From an uncultured Prevotellaceae bacterium (lineage in GTDB: Bacteria; Bacteroidota; Bacteroidia; Bacteroidales; Bacteroidaceae), in NCBI GenBank assembly GCA_947167515.1, contig CAMVIM010000036.1:1-35131 (forward strand): a stretch of 35,131 nt of DNA, given 5' to 3'. Below are positions 16,225 to 24,314 of this stretch, piece by piece. The notes below the pieces were generated by a model, which was not told where the DNA came from, did not search any database, and saw nothing but the letters and a program-made list of their open reading frames with translations. The translations under genes and the position numbers were made by a program. How positions within the stretch are numbered: position 1 is the first letter of the stretch; every line of letters begins with the position of its first letter.

Positions 16225-17492
16225 TATTTATCCTCCACAAAAACACCAAAATCAGAAATACGCTCGGATATTGTACAAGGTATTTTTTTTATATCAAAAT
16301 TTTCTAATTCTGCTATTATTTCGTTATCAAGTATGCGCTTATATCTAAATCTGTTAAATAACACATCACCCAAGAAAGAATGGAATCTAGAATAGTGAGC
16401 CTTAATATAACTTTTTAATCCAAAATTCGTTCCTATATAAGGAACAAATGGAATATTTTCCATTTTATTCATTAAATAAACCAATCTCTCGTAAGATAGG
16501 CCGTTTACTCTATAATACCAATCATTGATAAACTTTTTAACTCTATCATCCATACAATGCGTAGATGCAGATTCTATCGTCATTTTTAAATCTTGCACTA
16601 ATTTATCTACATCTGTATATAAATCGACCAATTCTTTCTGCCAATAACAATCCATTTCAGAATCAGATGTTTTATACGAAAAGACAGGAACGTTATCTAA
16701 TAAAGCATGAATACAAGATGTCGAAACCCAAATTACCAGAGCGTTTGCAATATGTATCCAATAAAATAAATGTCCATCATTAATAAAATGAATCTGCGGA
16801 AAAGAAATAAATTCTTCTCTCAATTCTATATTTTCTTCAGGGGAAGTTTCTGGATGTGTTCTAAAGATAATCTCACAATTTGGTAATTCATGGGCTATTT
16901 TCTTTGTTAACACATTGAATTCATTTCTCCTCTGAGAATATAAGCCGTGGTGGTTTGCAATCTTGATTATATTATCAGCAACAAGAATCCACTTTTTATT
17001 AGGATCAAGATTATATTTCTCCCCTATCATGTTTTTAAGTTCATTTGAGGTGTATTTGAAATATCTATTTATATCATATTGCAGATATCCAATAATGTAA
17101 ATCTTATTCTTAGGAACACCAAGCGAAACTAAATCTTTTGCAAACTTAGGCCCCCAAACTATATGCATATCCACATTGTTAAGAATTTCCTTATTATCAT
17201 AAGAATATGCTATACTGCTATTAGCACGTCCTAACTGCTCTGAATAATAACATACGATTTTTGTACCATATTGTTTTTTAGGAAGATACATTTGTTCATA
17301 TGCATATGGCATAACATGCCTAAGGCCATTAACCATAAGTACATCAGGACGGAATTTTTTTATCTGATGATGACATTTATAACGAAATGAAATCAATTTC
17401 ACATTATGGCCTTCAATTTCCAATCTTTTCTTCAATATACTTAGAAATGTAATTTCTCTCTTTTTTACCTCAATTATTATACCAATCCGCAT
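16224..17492 (-). CDS. Putative GT-B transferase, surface carbohydrate biosynthesis type
   Basis: A 422-residue protein I cannot assign to a named enzyme. It has the feel of GT-B transferases related to CDP-glycerol glycerophosphotransferase-like and surface-carbohydrate proteins: an N-terminal Rossmann-like half (MRIGIIIEVKKREITFLSIL, then RPDVLMVNG), KKWILVADN at about 170 opening the second half, and CEIIFRTHPETSPEENIEL near 215-235 with the R-x-HP signature of that group. VIWVSTSCIHALLDNVPVFS near 260-280 corresponds to the nucleotide-binding S/T-x-x-x-x-E-A-x region, here without the Glu. As the only unassigned transferase beside the Leg pathway it is a candidate nonulosonate transferase, but that is inference from context. 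Confidence 0.68.
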   Translation of the reverse strand: MRIGIIIEVKKREITFLSILKKRLEIEGHNVKLISFRYKCHHQIKKFRPDVLMVNGLRHVMPYAYEQMYLPKKQYGTKIVCYYSEQLGRANSSIAYSYDNKEILNNVDMHIVWGPKFAKDLVSLGVPKNKIYIIGYLQYDINRYFKYTSNELKNMIGEKYNLDPNKKWILVADNIIKIANHHGLYSQRRNEFNVLTKKIAHELPNCEIIFRTHPETSPEENIELREEFISFPQIHFINDGHLFYWIHIANALVIWVSTSCIHALLDNVPVFSYKTSDSEMDCYWQKELVDLYTDVDKLVQDLKMTIESASTHCMDDRVKKFINDWYYRVNGLSYERLVYLMNKMENIPFVPYIGTNFGLKSYIKAHYSRFHSFLGDVLFNRFRYKRILDNEIIAELENFDIKKIPCTISERISDFGVFVEDK

Positions 17493-17496
17493 ATTA

Positions 17497-18480
17497 TTAT
17501 TTTTTTACAAAGCAATTAATCTTACTAAATGAATACAATCTCACTTGGTCAATAAGAACACAAAACATAAAAACAAAAGCAATAAAAATCATCATTATAA
17601 AATAATGGGTATAATCATTAAAATGATACAATTCTTTCGCAAAATTATAATACATATCCTTAACATCCGGATGCATGTGGATAAGATAAACAGCAAATGC
17701 AGACACTGCAACTTTATTTATCGCTTTATTATAATAAGAATATGACGTTACATACAAAAAAAGCGATATTGCTTGTAAGATTACAAGAGGATTTTTATAA
17801 TTAAATCCCCAAATGTAATGTTGAAGCATTTTATTTGAATATGCCCCATTTTTGAAATAAACAATTGTTAAGAATGTAATAATAACAGTCAATAACAAGA
17901 AGATGATTAAATACGAATTCCTATTAATTTTTTGAAATAAACATTTGTATGTATTCATTATTCTTCCAATCATATAGATTACAGAAAAAAGTAAAATATT
18001 CTTAAAATTCAAACCGAAAGCGATTGTTCCATATAGAAAAACTATTAGTACTGCAGTTACCCATATGGAAGAATTCTGATATATTTTATTTAGAAAAGGA
18101 GATACTATATAAAGCAACAAATATGATTCAACAAACCACCAATTGCCAAAGGGATAAATAATTCTTGAAAAAAATTGTGATTTTTCAAATTCCGTTATAC
18201 CCAAACATAACGCTAATATGTAGATAATCAAAGAGTAAAAGTAAATTTGAAAGATAAAAAGGAAAAAAGATTTTGTTTTCCATTTTATAGAGTAGAAGCC
18301 TGAAATTAGGACGAAAACATTAACAGAACATATAGCCATTGATTCCCTAAAAAATTCAACTGGTACATTGGTTGTTGTGGTCATAGCTTCTACACTGAAA
18401 GAATGTAATCCCATAATCATAATCATAGAAATGATTCTTAACAACTCTGTACTAGACTCTCTTTGTGAGGCTTTTCCCAT
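17497..18480 (-). CDS. Acyltransferase family 3 membrane protein (first)
   Basis: A 327-residue integral membrane protein with about ten hydrophobic segments. The N-terminal RESSTELLRIISMIMIMGLH matches the Acyltransferase_3 (OafA/WcjF-like) start, where an Arg and a His after the first helix are the usual catalytic-site residues (R16 and H26). WWFVESYLLLYIVSPFLNKI near 110-130 is another family hallmark. Such enzymes O-acetylate or otherwise acylate sugars of the repeat unit. It lies 4 bases after the GT-B gene's start and 2 bases from a second acyltransferase gene. AT-rich. Confidence 0.82.
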   Translation of the reverse strand: MGKASQRESSTELLRIISMIMIMGLHSFSVEAMTTTTNVPVEFFRESMAICSVNVFVLISGFYSIKWKTKSFFLFIFQIYFYSLIIYILALCLGITEFEKSQFFSRIIYPFGNWWFVESYLLLYIVSPFLNKIYQNSSIWVTAVLIVFLYGTIAFGLNFKNILLFSVIYMIGRIMNTYKCLFQKINRNSYLIIFLLLTVIITFLTIVYFKNGAYSNKMLQHYIWGFNYKNPLVILQAISLFLYVTSYSYYNKAINKVAVSAFAVYLIHMHPDVKDMYYNFAKELYHFNDYTHYFIMMIFIAFVFMFCVLIDQVRLYSFSKINCFVKK

Positions 18481-18482
18481 TT

Positions 18483-19475
18483 TTAAAATTTTATTCTTTT
18501 ATAAATATTTTTTCTAATGACATCAGCGACCTTTTGAAGAAATATACAAAAAGTAAATGTAACACAAACAGTTATATATGGTAACATTTCATAATTAATA
18601 TATCTTTCTAAATTTTGCATAACAATATATCCAACATTTTGGTGCATTACATACCACATATATGAAAGACCGCCAATATATACAATGAATTTGTTACCCA
18701 ATATTTTTTTTATAATATTCAAATATTTGTCATATTGGTTATTTAAGCAAAGCCATAAAAGAATAAAAACTATAGGAAATAAAATAATATGCAGTTTTAC
18801 AGTTAAAAATGTTAGGTAAAAGAATAACAAAATTTTAAAATGAATTTGTTTTGATGATAAATAGGATAGCATTCCAGTAAAAATAGATATATTCACGAAC
18901 TTATTCACGAATGAAATAAAGAATGAAACTCCCCAAATTGAAATACAACATTCCTTTAGGACAAATGATATAATATTCAAGAATAATGCAATCCAATATG
19001 TTGCTACTTTATTATGCCATCTTAACTGAGCAAGAAAAGCAAAACTACCAAATGAACATAACAAACTTGCCAAATACCAATGAGCTTCTTCCATATGAAA
19101 AGAAAGATATGGAAGCATTGGAACTTCTTTAAGTAAGTCTATCCAAGAATTTCCAGTCCGTTCAGGAAGAGGATAAAATTGTAAAACTAAAAACAACATT
19201 AAAATAGAAACTATAAACTCAGGATATAATCTTAAATACTTATGTATCAACCATTTTTTTATTCCTAACACATAAAACTTATTAACGCCACGCTCTAAAA
19301 AATAGCCACTTAAGATAAAGAAAAAGGCGACTGCAAAAATTCCACCATTAGTAAGATCCCAAAAAAAATTCGGTTTAGTAAAAAATATAGGGTAATTTGT
19401 CGAATAGTGATGAAATACTACGGCTATTACTAATATTCCCCTAAAACCTGTAATATAATCTATTTCATTTTTCAT
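18483..19475 (-). CDS. Acyltransferase family 3 membrane protein (second)
   Basis: A 330-residue multi-spanning protein. YITGFRGILVIAVVFHHYST at 7-26 contains the R-G and H-H motif of Acyltransferase_3 proteins. FFFILSGYFLERGV near 51-64 and the C-terminal YIGGLSYMWYVMHQNVGYIV near 267-286 also match the family. It is not a close copy of the neighbouring acyltransferase, so the two probably modify different sugars or positions. It is the first gene of the AT-rich cassette in the transcription direction; its start lies 40 bases from the end of an IS66-like insertion, which separates it from the Leg pathway genes. No promoter pattern is seen in the short gap. Confidence 0.84.
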   Translation of the reverse strand: MKNEIDYITGFRGILVIAVVFHHYSTNYPIFFTKPNFFWDLTNGGIFAVAFFFILSGYFLERGVNKFYVLGIKKWLIHKYLRLYPEFIVSILMLFLVLQFYPLPERTGNSWIDLLKEVPMLPYLSFHMEEAHWYLASLLCSFGSFAFLAQLRWHNKVATYWIALFLNIISFVLKECCISIWGVSFFISFVNKFVNISIFTGMLSYLSSKQIHFKILLFFYLTFLTVKLHIILFPIVFILLWLCLNNQYDKYLNIIKKILGNKFIVYIGGLSYMWYVMHQNVGYIVMQNLERYINYEMLPYITVCVTFTFCIFLQKVADVIRKNIYKRIKF

Positions 19476-19507
19476 CTAAATATATAATTTTTAAAATTGC
19501 TTGTAAA

Positions 19508-19515
19508 TAATTAAA
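19508..19515. repeat. Target-site duplication, left (TAATTAAA)
   Basis: Directly abuts the left GTAAGC end of the IS66-like element; identical to 20226-20233. Confidence 0.85.
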
Positions 19516-19602
19516 GTAAGCATCCAACCCCTTTTGGGCAACTTGTCTTAGCCCAAGCAAACGCTGGGGTATAGGATGTTCTAAAGAAAGGTAAACCATC
19601 AC

Positions 19603-19640
19603 TTCAACGTAACTCCTATTTTTCAGGCAATTACGTTGAA
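19603..19640. other. 10-bp perfect hairpin inside the IS66-like element
   Basis: TTCAACGTAA at 19603-19612 is complementary to TTACGTTGAA at 19631-19640, with an 18-base loop. It is close to the left end, where it could block read-through or bind a transposase. Confidence 0.55.
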
Positions 19641-19685
19641 ACGATTTTCAAAAATAATTCTTAAAGTTGGAAAATCTCATCTAGA

Positions 19686-19709
19686 GGTGGCATCAAGCCG
19701 CCCCTTTTT
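19686..19709 (+). terminator. Terminator-like hairpin inside the IS66-like element
   Basis: GGTGGC (19686-19691), loop ATCAA, GCCGCC (19697-19702; one G-U pair), then CC and TTTTT. On the plus strand this is a reasonable intrinsic terminator. It opposes the direction of the polysaccharide operon and may insulate the element. Confidence 0.5.
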
Positions 19710-19732
19710 CTTCCTCTGGCGTGGGAAGCGGT

Positions 19733-20034
19733 CTATGACTGCAATGAGTTGAGATAATTTTCATACTCTGCAATGGTCATATTCAGCTCTGCTGCGCATT
19801 CGCGCTTCTGACGTTCCAAACAGCATTTCTGAGAGAAAGTTCTTTATGCATCCCGGAAATGGACTCCCTGATCTCGTCAAGACGCGCTCTGTAACCTGCA
19901 TGCCATTGCCTCCATTCATCGGGAGTGATCTCATCACGCTCCAGACGGCCATTCATCTCAGCCATCTTCCCGCGCATGGCTTTCAGTTCTGCCATGCACT
20001 CACTGTTGTCATCAAGTGTGTAAACCTTACCCAT
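19733..20034 (-). pseudogene. Small charged protein of the IS66-like element, frameshifted
   Basis: The reading frame opens at ATG 20034 (MGKVYTLDDNSECMAELKAM...) and continues for 83 codons to 19783 with a charged, helical composition. The last codons look out of frame. If the short run CTTTCTCTCAG near 19830 lost two bases, the frame would continue as QKCCLERQKRECAAELNMTI and end with EYENYLNSLQS at a TAG at 19733-19735, which reads like a natural tail. I therefore think this was a protein of about 100 residues broken by dinucleotide slippage. No family recognised. Its higher GC content contrasts with both AT-rich flanks and fits arrival with the element. Confidence 0.5.
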
Positions 20035-20225
20035 ATATCAATTGGATGCTGATTGTAGTCCTGCATTACTTTCTCGAAAAATGGTGCAAGTCTTGTACAA
20101 TCAAATTAACTTGTTTTGTCATGACGCAGCCCATCTTATCTAAAGGCACTGCTTTATATTGGAATCACAGTACGCTCACATGGTGAGTTACTTTCAAATC
20201 ACCCCAATAGGGGTTGAATGCTTAC

Positions 20226-20233
20226 TAATTAAA
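20226..20233. repeat. Target-site duplication, right (TAATTAAA)
   Basis: Directly follows the right GCTTAC end of the IS66-like element; identical to 19508-19515. Confidence 0.85.
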
Positions 20234-20360
20234 TCTAAAAAAACAAAGAAAAAATCAAAATGTTCAAATTTACAATTTAATTCAATTATATCATAGCATA
20301 ATTTATCTGTATTTGTAGCTGCATTCCCTAAGATTTCAAGGCAAACTTTTTATTACAATG

Positions 20361-20379
20361 ATAAAAAATCATAATGATT
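20361..20379 (-). terminator. Weak AT-rich terminator candidate after ptmE-like gene
   Basis: On the minus strand AATCA-TTA-TGATT (20379-20367) is followed by TTTT. It begins 27 bases after the ptmE-like stop codon. The stem is only 5 bp and AT-rich, so it is weak, but it sits where an operon end would be expected before the insertion. The remaining sequence between 20234 and 20405 shows nothing else. Confidence 0.3.
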
Positions 20380-20405
20380 CAGCAACTCTTTGGGGAATGG
20401 AAACT

Positions 20406-21446
20406 TCATTTCCCAATATGTTTCACCAAATCTTTTGCTTTCTGATATTCTTGAGGATTCCCAATATCAATCCAAGTACCATTTAACGGATAACGAATAA
20501 CAGCCTTTCCTTCTGCAATCAGTTTTTCCACTAAATCAGTGGCATTGAAGAACGTATCATTAGGTATTTCATCTAAAGCTTTACGTTTGATAAGGTAGAT
20601 GCCAGCATTGGCGTAGTGGTTGTATTGAGGTTTTTCAAGTAATCCTTTAATGTTACGGCCCTCCAAGTCGAGAATGCCGTATGGAATACTGACATTGTAA
20701 GGAATGGCAGCCACAGACATTTCTGCATCGTGTCGCTGGAAATGAAGAAAGAAATCTTCATAATCAATATTGGTGAATAGGTCCGAATTCATCACAAGCA
20801 CGGTGTCATTGAAAAAACTCTCCACAAACTTCACACTACCAATCGTCCCTAAGAATTTGGGTTCTCGGACTGTCTTCACTTGTACCCCATTTCGTGGTTC
20901 CAGATAATGTTCTTCTATTTGCTCTTTCAGATAGTTCACTGTCACGGATAAATGCTGTACACCATAACTAATCAGTCTATCCACATTATGGTCGATGATG
21001 GCTTTATCACCTACTGGCAATAGTGGCTTGGGGGTCTTTTCTGTTAGAGGACGCAATCGTTCACCTTTTCCTCCAGCCATGAGCACTGCATCTATAGGAA
21101 GGCGTGTCTTGAACTTTTCCAGATTGATGATATCTACGATGTGCCGTTCTTTATCAAGAATCGGTACGAGTTTCATCTTCATCTCCCTCTGACGGCGAAT
21201 TTCCAATACATTATTTATGTCATCAGCCCGCATATAGTTAAAATTACAATGCATGACCTTTGCTGCGACATCGTTAACTGATGCCCCTGCAATCAGAGCA
21301 CGTCGAGAATCACCATCTGTCAGCGTACCCACCATACGATTCTCATCATCTACAACAAAAAGTACCAATGGTTCTGGCGCTAAAGTGTTGATACGAGAAA
21401 GTGCCTCTAACAATGTTATGTGTTGGTTAATGATATGATTCTTCAT
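20406..21446 (-). CDS. ptmE: CBS-domain sugar-phosphate nucleotidyltransferase (PtmE-like)
   Basis: A 346-residue fusion of a CBS pair (about 1-112; LVLFVVDDENRMVGTLTDGD at 27-46) and an NTP_transferase domain from about 117. The nucleotide-binding signature AGGKGERLRPLTEKTPKPLL is at 124-143; metal-binding NSDLF lies near 222 and the NGTWIDIGNPQEY tail near 323. This architecture is that of Campylobacter PtmE, a GlcN-1-phosphate guanylyltransferase that starts the GDP-linked legionaminic acid route. The gene is coupled to legF by a 4-base overlap (ATGA), supporting a role in the same pathway. PgmL, PtmF and GDP-GlcN N-acetyltransferase partners are not in the window, so the nucleotide used here is uncertain. 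Confidence 0.82.
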   Translation of the reverse strand: MKNHIINQHITLLEALSRINTLAPEPLVLFVVDDENRMVGTLTDGDSRRALIAGASVNDVAAKVMHCNFNYMRADDINNVLEIRRQREMKMKLVPILDKERHIVDIINLEKFKTRLPIDAVLMAGGKGERLRPLTEKTPKPLLPVGDKAIIDHNVDRLISYGVQHLSVTVNYLKEQIEEHYLEPRNGVQVKTVREPKFLGTIGSVKFVESFFNDTVLVMNSDLFTNIDYEDFFLHFQRHDAEMSVAAIPYNVSIPYGILDLEGRNIKGLLEKPQYNHYANAGIYLIKRKALDEIPNDTFFNATDLVEKLIAEGKAVIRYPLNGTWIDIGNPQEYQKAKDLVKHIGK

Positions 21447-22138
21447 ATCTCTATCAATTTTTCATTTATAATCAATTCTGCAAACTTCCAGTCTATCATG
21501 TTGTCCAAATCAACAGAATGCAAATCGTCCATCACATACTTTATCCGTCTCGTAAACTTTCCCAAAGGCATCTTCTTCAAACTTTCAGGATTGATGACAT
21601 AGATGGCGCCATTATATTCGTATGCTTTGGGCACATCCTGTCTCCTCGTATAGAGTCCTTCTCCTTTGGATATGTGAAGAAATCCTTGCGAATTCTCCTC
21701 GAAGCAATTGTAATAAGGATTAGATGATGTTTCTTTAACGGAAACGACCATGTCTATAGATGATGTATATAGTTTCAACGCTTCTCTCACATGTCCTGCT
21801 GTTCGGAAAGGAGAGGTGTTCTGCAAAAGAATAATATTATCATAACACTTGCCTTGCTTCTCATAGAAATCAAGTGCATGAAGGAGCACCTCGTATGTAC
21901 CAGCCGTATCTGTAGCCAATTCCGCAGGACGTATAAATGGGACTTTCAACCCATAGGCCTCCACACACTGAATAATCTCCCTAGCATCGGTGCTGACACA
22001 GATGTCTTCATCACTAACTATTTGGCGAGCCACGTCGATTGTATAATGAATCAGCGGCTTACCATTAAGAGGTTTGATATTCTTACGTGGAATACCTTTA
22101 CTACCGCCTCTTGCTGGTATAATGACAAGTGATTTCAT
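21443..22138 (-). CDS. legF: CMP-nonulosonate cytidylyltransferase (LegF/NeuA type)
   Basis: Activates the 9-carbon sugar with CTP to CMP-legionaminic acid or a relative. The 231 residues include the CTP-binding start SLVIIPARGGSKGIPRKNIK at 3-22, the metal/substrate region VSTDAREI near 49-56, LLQNTSPFRTAGH near 105-117 and YEYNGAIYVIN near 174-184. The length and the lack of a C-terminal esterase domain match LegF rather than long NeuA proteins. It overlaps both neighbours by 4 bases. NeuA (Neu5Ac) is the alternative name; the legB/C/H genes make Leg more likely. Confidence 0.88.
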   Translation of the reverse strand: MKSLVIIPARGGSKGIPRKNIKPLNGKPLIHYTIDVARQIVSDEDICVSTDAREIIQCVEAYGLKVPFIRPAELATDTAGTYEVLLHALDFYEKQGKCYDNIILLQNTSPFRTAGHVREALKLYTSSIDMVVSVKETSSNPYYNCFEENSQGFLHISKGEGLYTRRQDVPKAYEYNGAIYVINPESLKKMPLGKFTRRIKYVMDDLHSVDLDNMIDWKFAELIINEKLIEI

Positions 22139-23286
22139 TGTATATCGTAAAAATGTTTTCGCACCAAATTATCTAAAGGATAGGTCTTGATAACCTTCAA
22201 GATTGCATCGCAAGTACCTTCTTTGTAATAAGGATTATCTATGGTCTTATTGCCAAAAGCAACAATCTTCATCAAACCTTCCTTAATCTCTTCTTTGGAA
22301 TAGCCACAATGTATCACGCTATCCGTTGCAATGCGTCCTTTCTGGCGATCACCAATATCAAGTGTAGGAATGCCAAAACTGGGCACTTCAATAATACCAC
22401 TTGATGAGTTGCCAATCACAGCCGTCATATACTTCAAGGTCGAGAAATATCTTCTCTGTCCTAATGAAGGGATAAACATACATCTGCCCTCATTCTTATC
22501 CACATACTCCTGAATCCTCTTGATGATTATCTGAGAGTTTGTGTCTGAATTGGAATAGGTGAAGATGATTTGATAATCCATGTAATCATCTAATGCTTCC
22601 AACAAGTTCAGCACCTGTATTTCAGAAGACATATTACTGAGCGTAACAGGATGATAAGTACAAAGGAAACACTTATTCGACAACTGGAAGTCCAAACTCT
22701 GCTCTATTTCTTCCTTCGTCATAAAGTCGTTCTTCAGCACATTCTCTACACCTAATGCACCTACGTTGAATACTCGTTCTGGTTGCTCACCCAACTGAAT
22801 CACTCGCTTGCGATAAGCCTCTGTAGATGTGAAATGCAGATGGCTCATTTTGGTAATGGCGTGGCGGATAGCATCATCAAAGGCACCCTCTGTTATCTCA
22901 CCACCATGCAGGTGAGCTATGGGAATCTTATAGATCAATGCTGTGGATGCCACTGCCAACATTTCATAGCGGTCACCAAGAATCAACAATAAATCAGGCC
23001 TTAAGACATCAAAAGCATCTGCGAAACCTGCTACTCCCCTGCTGATTGACTTGGCGGTGGTATTGGCATTATCCAGAGCTTCATCATCAGCCATATAGAC
23101 CTTGTAATCAATGGTGAAGCCATCACGTTCAATCTCCTTATATGTCTCACCTTGCAGGCTGGATAGGTGCTGGTTTGTGGCAATAATCTGCAACTGCAAC
23201 TCCGGGGCATCCTTGATGGCTTTCATCAAGCGTCTAAGGATGCCGTATTCAGCCCTTGATCCTGTAACCACACAAATCTTTCTCAT
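22135..23286 (-). CDS. legG: Hydrolysing UDP-sugar 2-epimerase (LegG/NeuC type)
   Basis: Releases UDP (or GDP) while inverting C2, giving 2,4-diacetamido-2,4,6-trideoxymannose in the Leg route. The 383 residues have the NeuC pattern: CVVTGSRAEYGILRRLMKAI at 4-23, LLILGDRYEMLAVASTALIY near 104-123, PIAHLHGGEITEGAFDDAIR near 126-145 (catalytic acidic residues), TYHPVTL near 214, and AVIGNSSSGIIEVPSFGIPT near 287-306. A hydrolysing epimerase separates Leg/Neu pathways from the Pse pathway, which uses PseG instead. It overlaps legF and legI by 4 bases each. Confidence 0.88.
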   Translation of the reverse strand: MRKICVVTGSRAEYGILRRLMKAIKDAPELQLQIIATNQHLSSLQGETYKEIERDGFTIDYKVYMADDEALDNANTTAKSISRGVAGFADAFDVLRPDLLLILGDRYEMLAVASTALIYKIPIAHLHGGEITEGAFDDAIRHAITKMSHLHFTSTEAYRKRVIQLGEQPERVFNVGALGVENVLKNDFMTKEEIEQSLDFQLSNKCFLCTYHPVTLSNMSSEIQVLNLLEALDDYMDYQIIFTYSNSDTNSQIIIKRIQEYVDKNEGRCMFIPSLGQRRYFSTLKYMTAVIGNSSSGIIEVPSFGIPTLDIGDRQKGRIATDSVIHCGYSKEEIKEGLMKIVAFGNKTIDNPYYKEGTCDAILKVIKTYPLDNLVRKHFYDIQ

Positions 23287-24299
23287 AGTACAATCATATC
23301 CTCTTCGTTAAAGTCACGAATGGCCTTGGTTCCCACCACCTCTTCCCAACGCATTGGTGAAATACCATTGCCGGGACGTTTCACAGTCAGGTTTTGTTCT
23401 GTGAAGATTTCACCTGCCTTAATACCGCAAGCAGCGACGATGCTTTTGCGGGCAATGGCGATGTTCTTACGCTCGCTTTCGCTCACATGCTTGGTTCCAT
23501 CACCACCAACAGCCTTTTCAATATTGCGGATGGCGCTTACCATTGCTTTCAGTTCGTCAGGTTCCAAACTGGCTTTGTGATCAGGACCTTCCATATTGCG
23601 GTCAAGGGTAAAGTGCTTTTCTATGACTGTCGCACCTAAGGCTACTGCCGCAATGGGCACCTCTATCCCCTTCGTATGGTCACTATACCCCACTTCAACC
23701 TTAAATTCATCCTTCAAGGCAATCATTGCCTTCAGGTTTACATCCTCAAAGGGGGTTGGGTATTCGGTGTTACAGTGAAGGATGGTTATCTGCTCTCTCT
23801 TGACGCCAAACTTGATAAGCACATTCATGGCTGCACAGATGTCATCCATCTCACACATGCCCGTGGAAAGGATGACAGGCTCGCCATATTGTGCAATCTT
23901 CCTGATGTAAGGATAGTTGGTGATTTCCCCTGACGGTATCTTCCAAAGACCCATGTGGAGGGAGTGGAGATAGTCGATGCTCTCCATGTCGAAGGCTGTG
24001 GAAAAGAACTTGATGCCTTTCTTTTGACAGTATTGCATCAGTTCCTCATGGTCTTCTTGTGACAGTTCCAGCTTCTTCAACATATTCAGCTGGCTGTCAT
24101 CCGCCTTGCCGCCGATGTTCCTTTTCTGATATTCCGCCTGCCTGGCAGACTTGGACACCAGTTTCTCCGACTTGAAGGTCTGGAACTTGATGATGTCGGC
24201 ACCGGCCTCCGCCGCTTTGTCTATCAGTTGTCTGGCAACATCAATGGAGCCGTTGTGATTCACACCGGCTTCCGCTATGATAAGTACGTGATTGTCCAA
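23283..24299 (-). CDS. legI: Nonulosonate synthase (LegI/NeuB type)
   Basis: Condenses the 6-carbon precursor with phosphoenolpyruvate to a 9-carbon nonulosonic acid. The 338 residues comprise a TIM-barrel NeuB domain (LIIAEAGVNHNGSIDVARQL at 6-25, ADIIKFQTFKSEKLVSKSAR near 34-53, PSGEITNYPYI near 141, YSDHTKG near 205, EKHFTLDR near 227) and a C-terminal SAF antifreeze-like domain (AACGIKAGEIFTEQNLTVKR). The start appears to be TTG at 24299: between the in-frame TAA shared with the legH stop and the conserved VLIIAEAG there is no ATG or GTG. It overlaps legG by 4 bases and lies 15 bases from legH. Confidence 0.9.
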   Translation of the reverse strand: MDNHVLIIAEAGVNHNGSIDVARQLIDKAAEAGADIIKFQTFKSEKLVSKSARQAEYQKRNIGGKADDSQLNMLKKLELSQEDHEELMQYCQKKGIKFFSTAFDMESIDYLHSLHMGLWKIPSGEITNYPYIRKIAQYGEPVILSTGMCEMDDICAAMNVLIKFGVKREQITILHCNTEYPTPFEDVNLKAMIALKDEFKVEVGYSDHTKGIEVPIAAVALGATVIEKHFTLDRNMEGPDHKASLEPDELKAMVSAIRNIEKAVGGDGTKHVSESERKNIAIARKSIVAACGIKAGEIFTEQNLTVKRPGNGISPMRWEEVVGTKAIRDFNEEDMIVL

Positions 24300-24314
24300 T
24301 TGAGAATTGATTAA

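Larger units (their letters stand above)
19516..20225. mobile_element. Non-autonomous IS66-like element (710 bp) with 8-bp target duplication
   Basis: Terminal inverted repeats run from 19516-19538 and 20203-20225: GTAAGCATCCAACCCCTTTT against GTAAGCATTCAACCCCTATT, 21 of 23 identical. They begin with GTAAGC like IS66-family ends. The element is bounded by a perfect 8-bp direct repeat TAATTAAA at 19508-19515 and 20226-20233, the target-duplication length of IS66. It holds no tnpA/B/C genes, only one broken small ORF and two hairpins, so it would need a transposase in trans. It splits the Leg genes from the AT-rich cassette. Confidence 0.85.
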
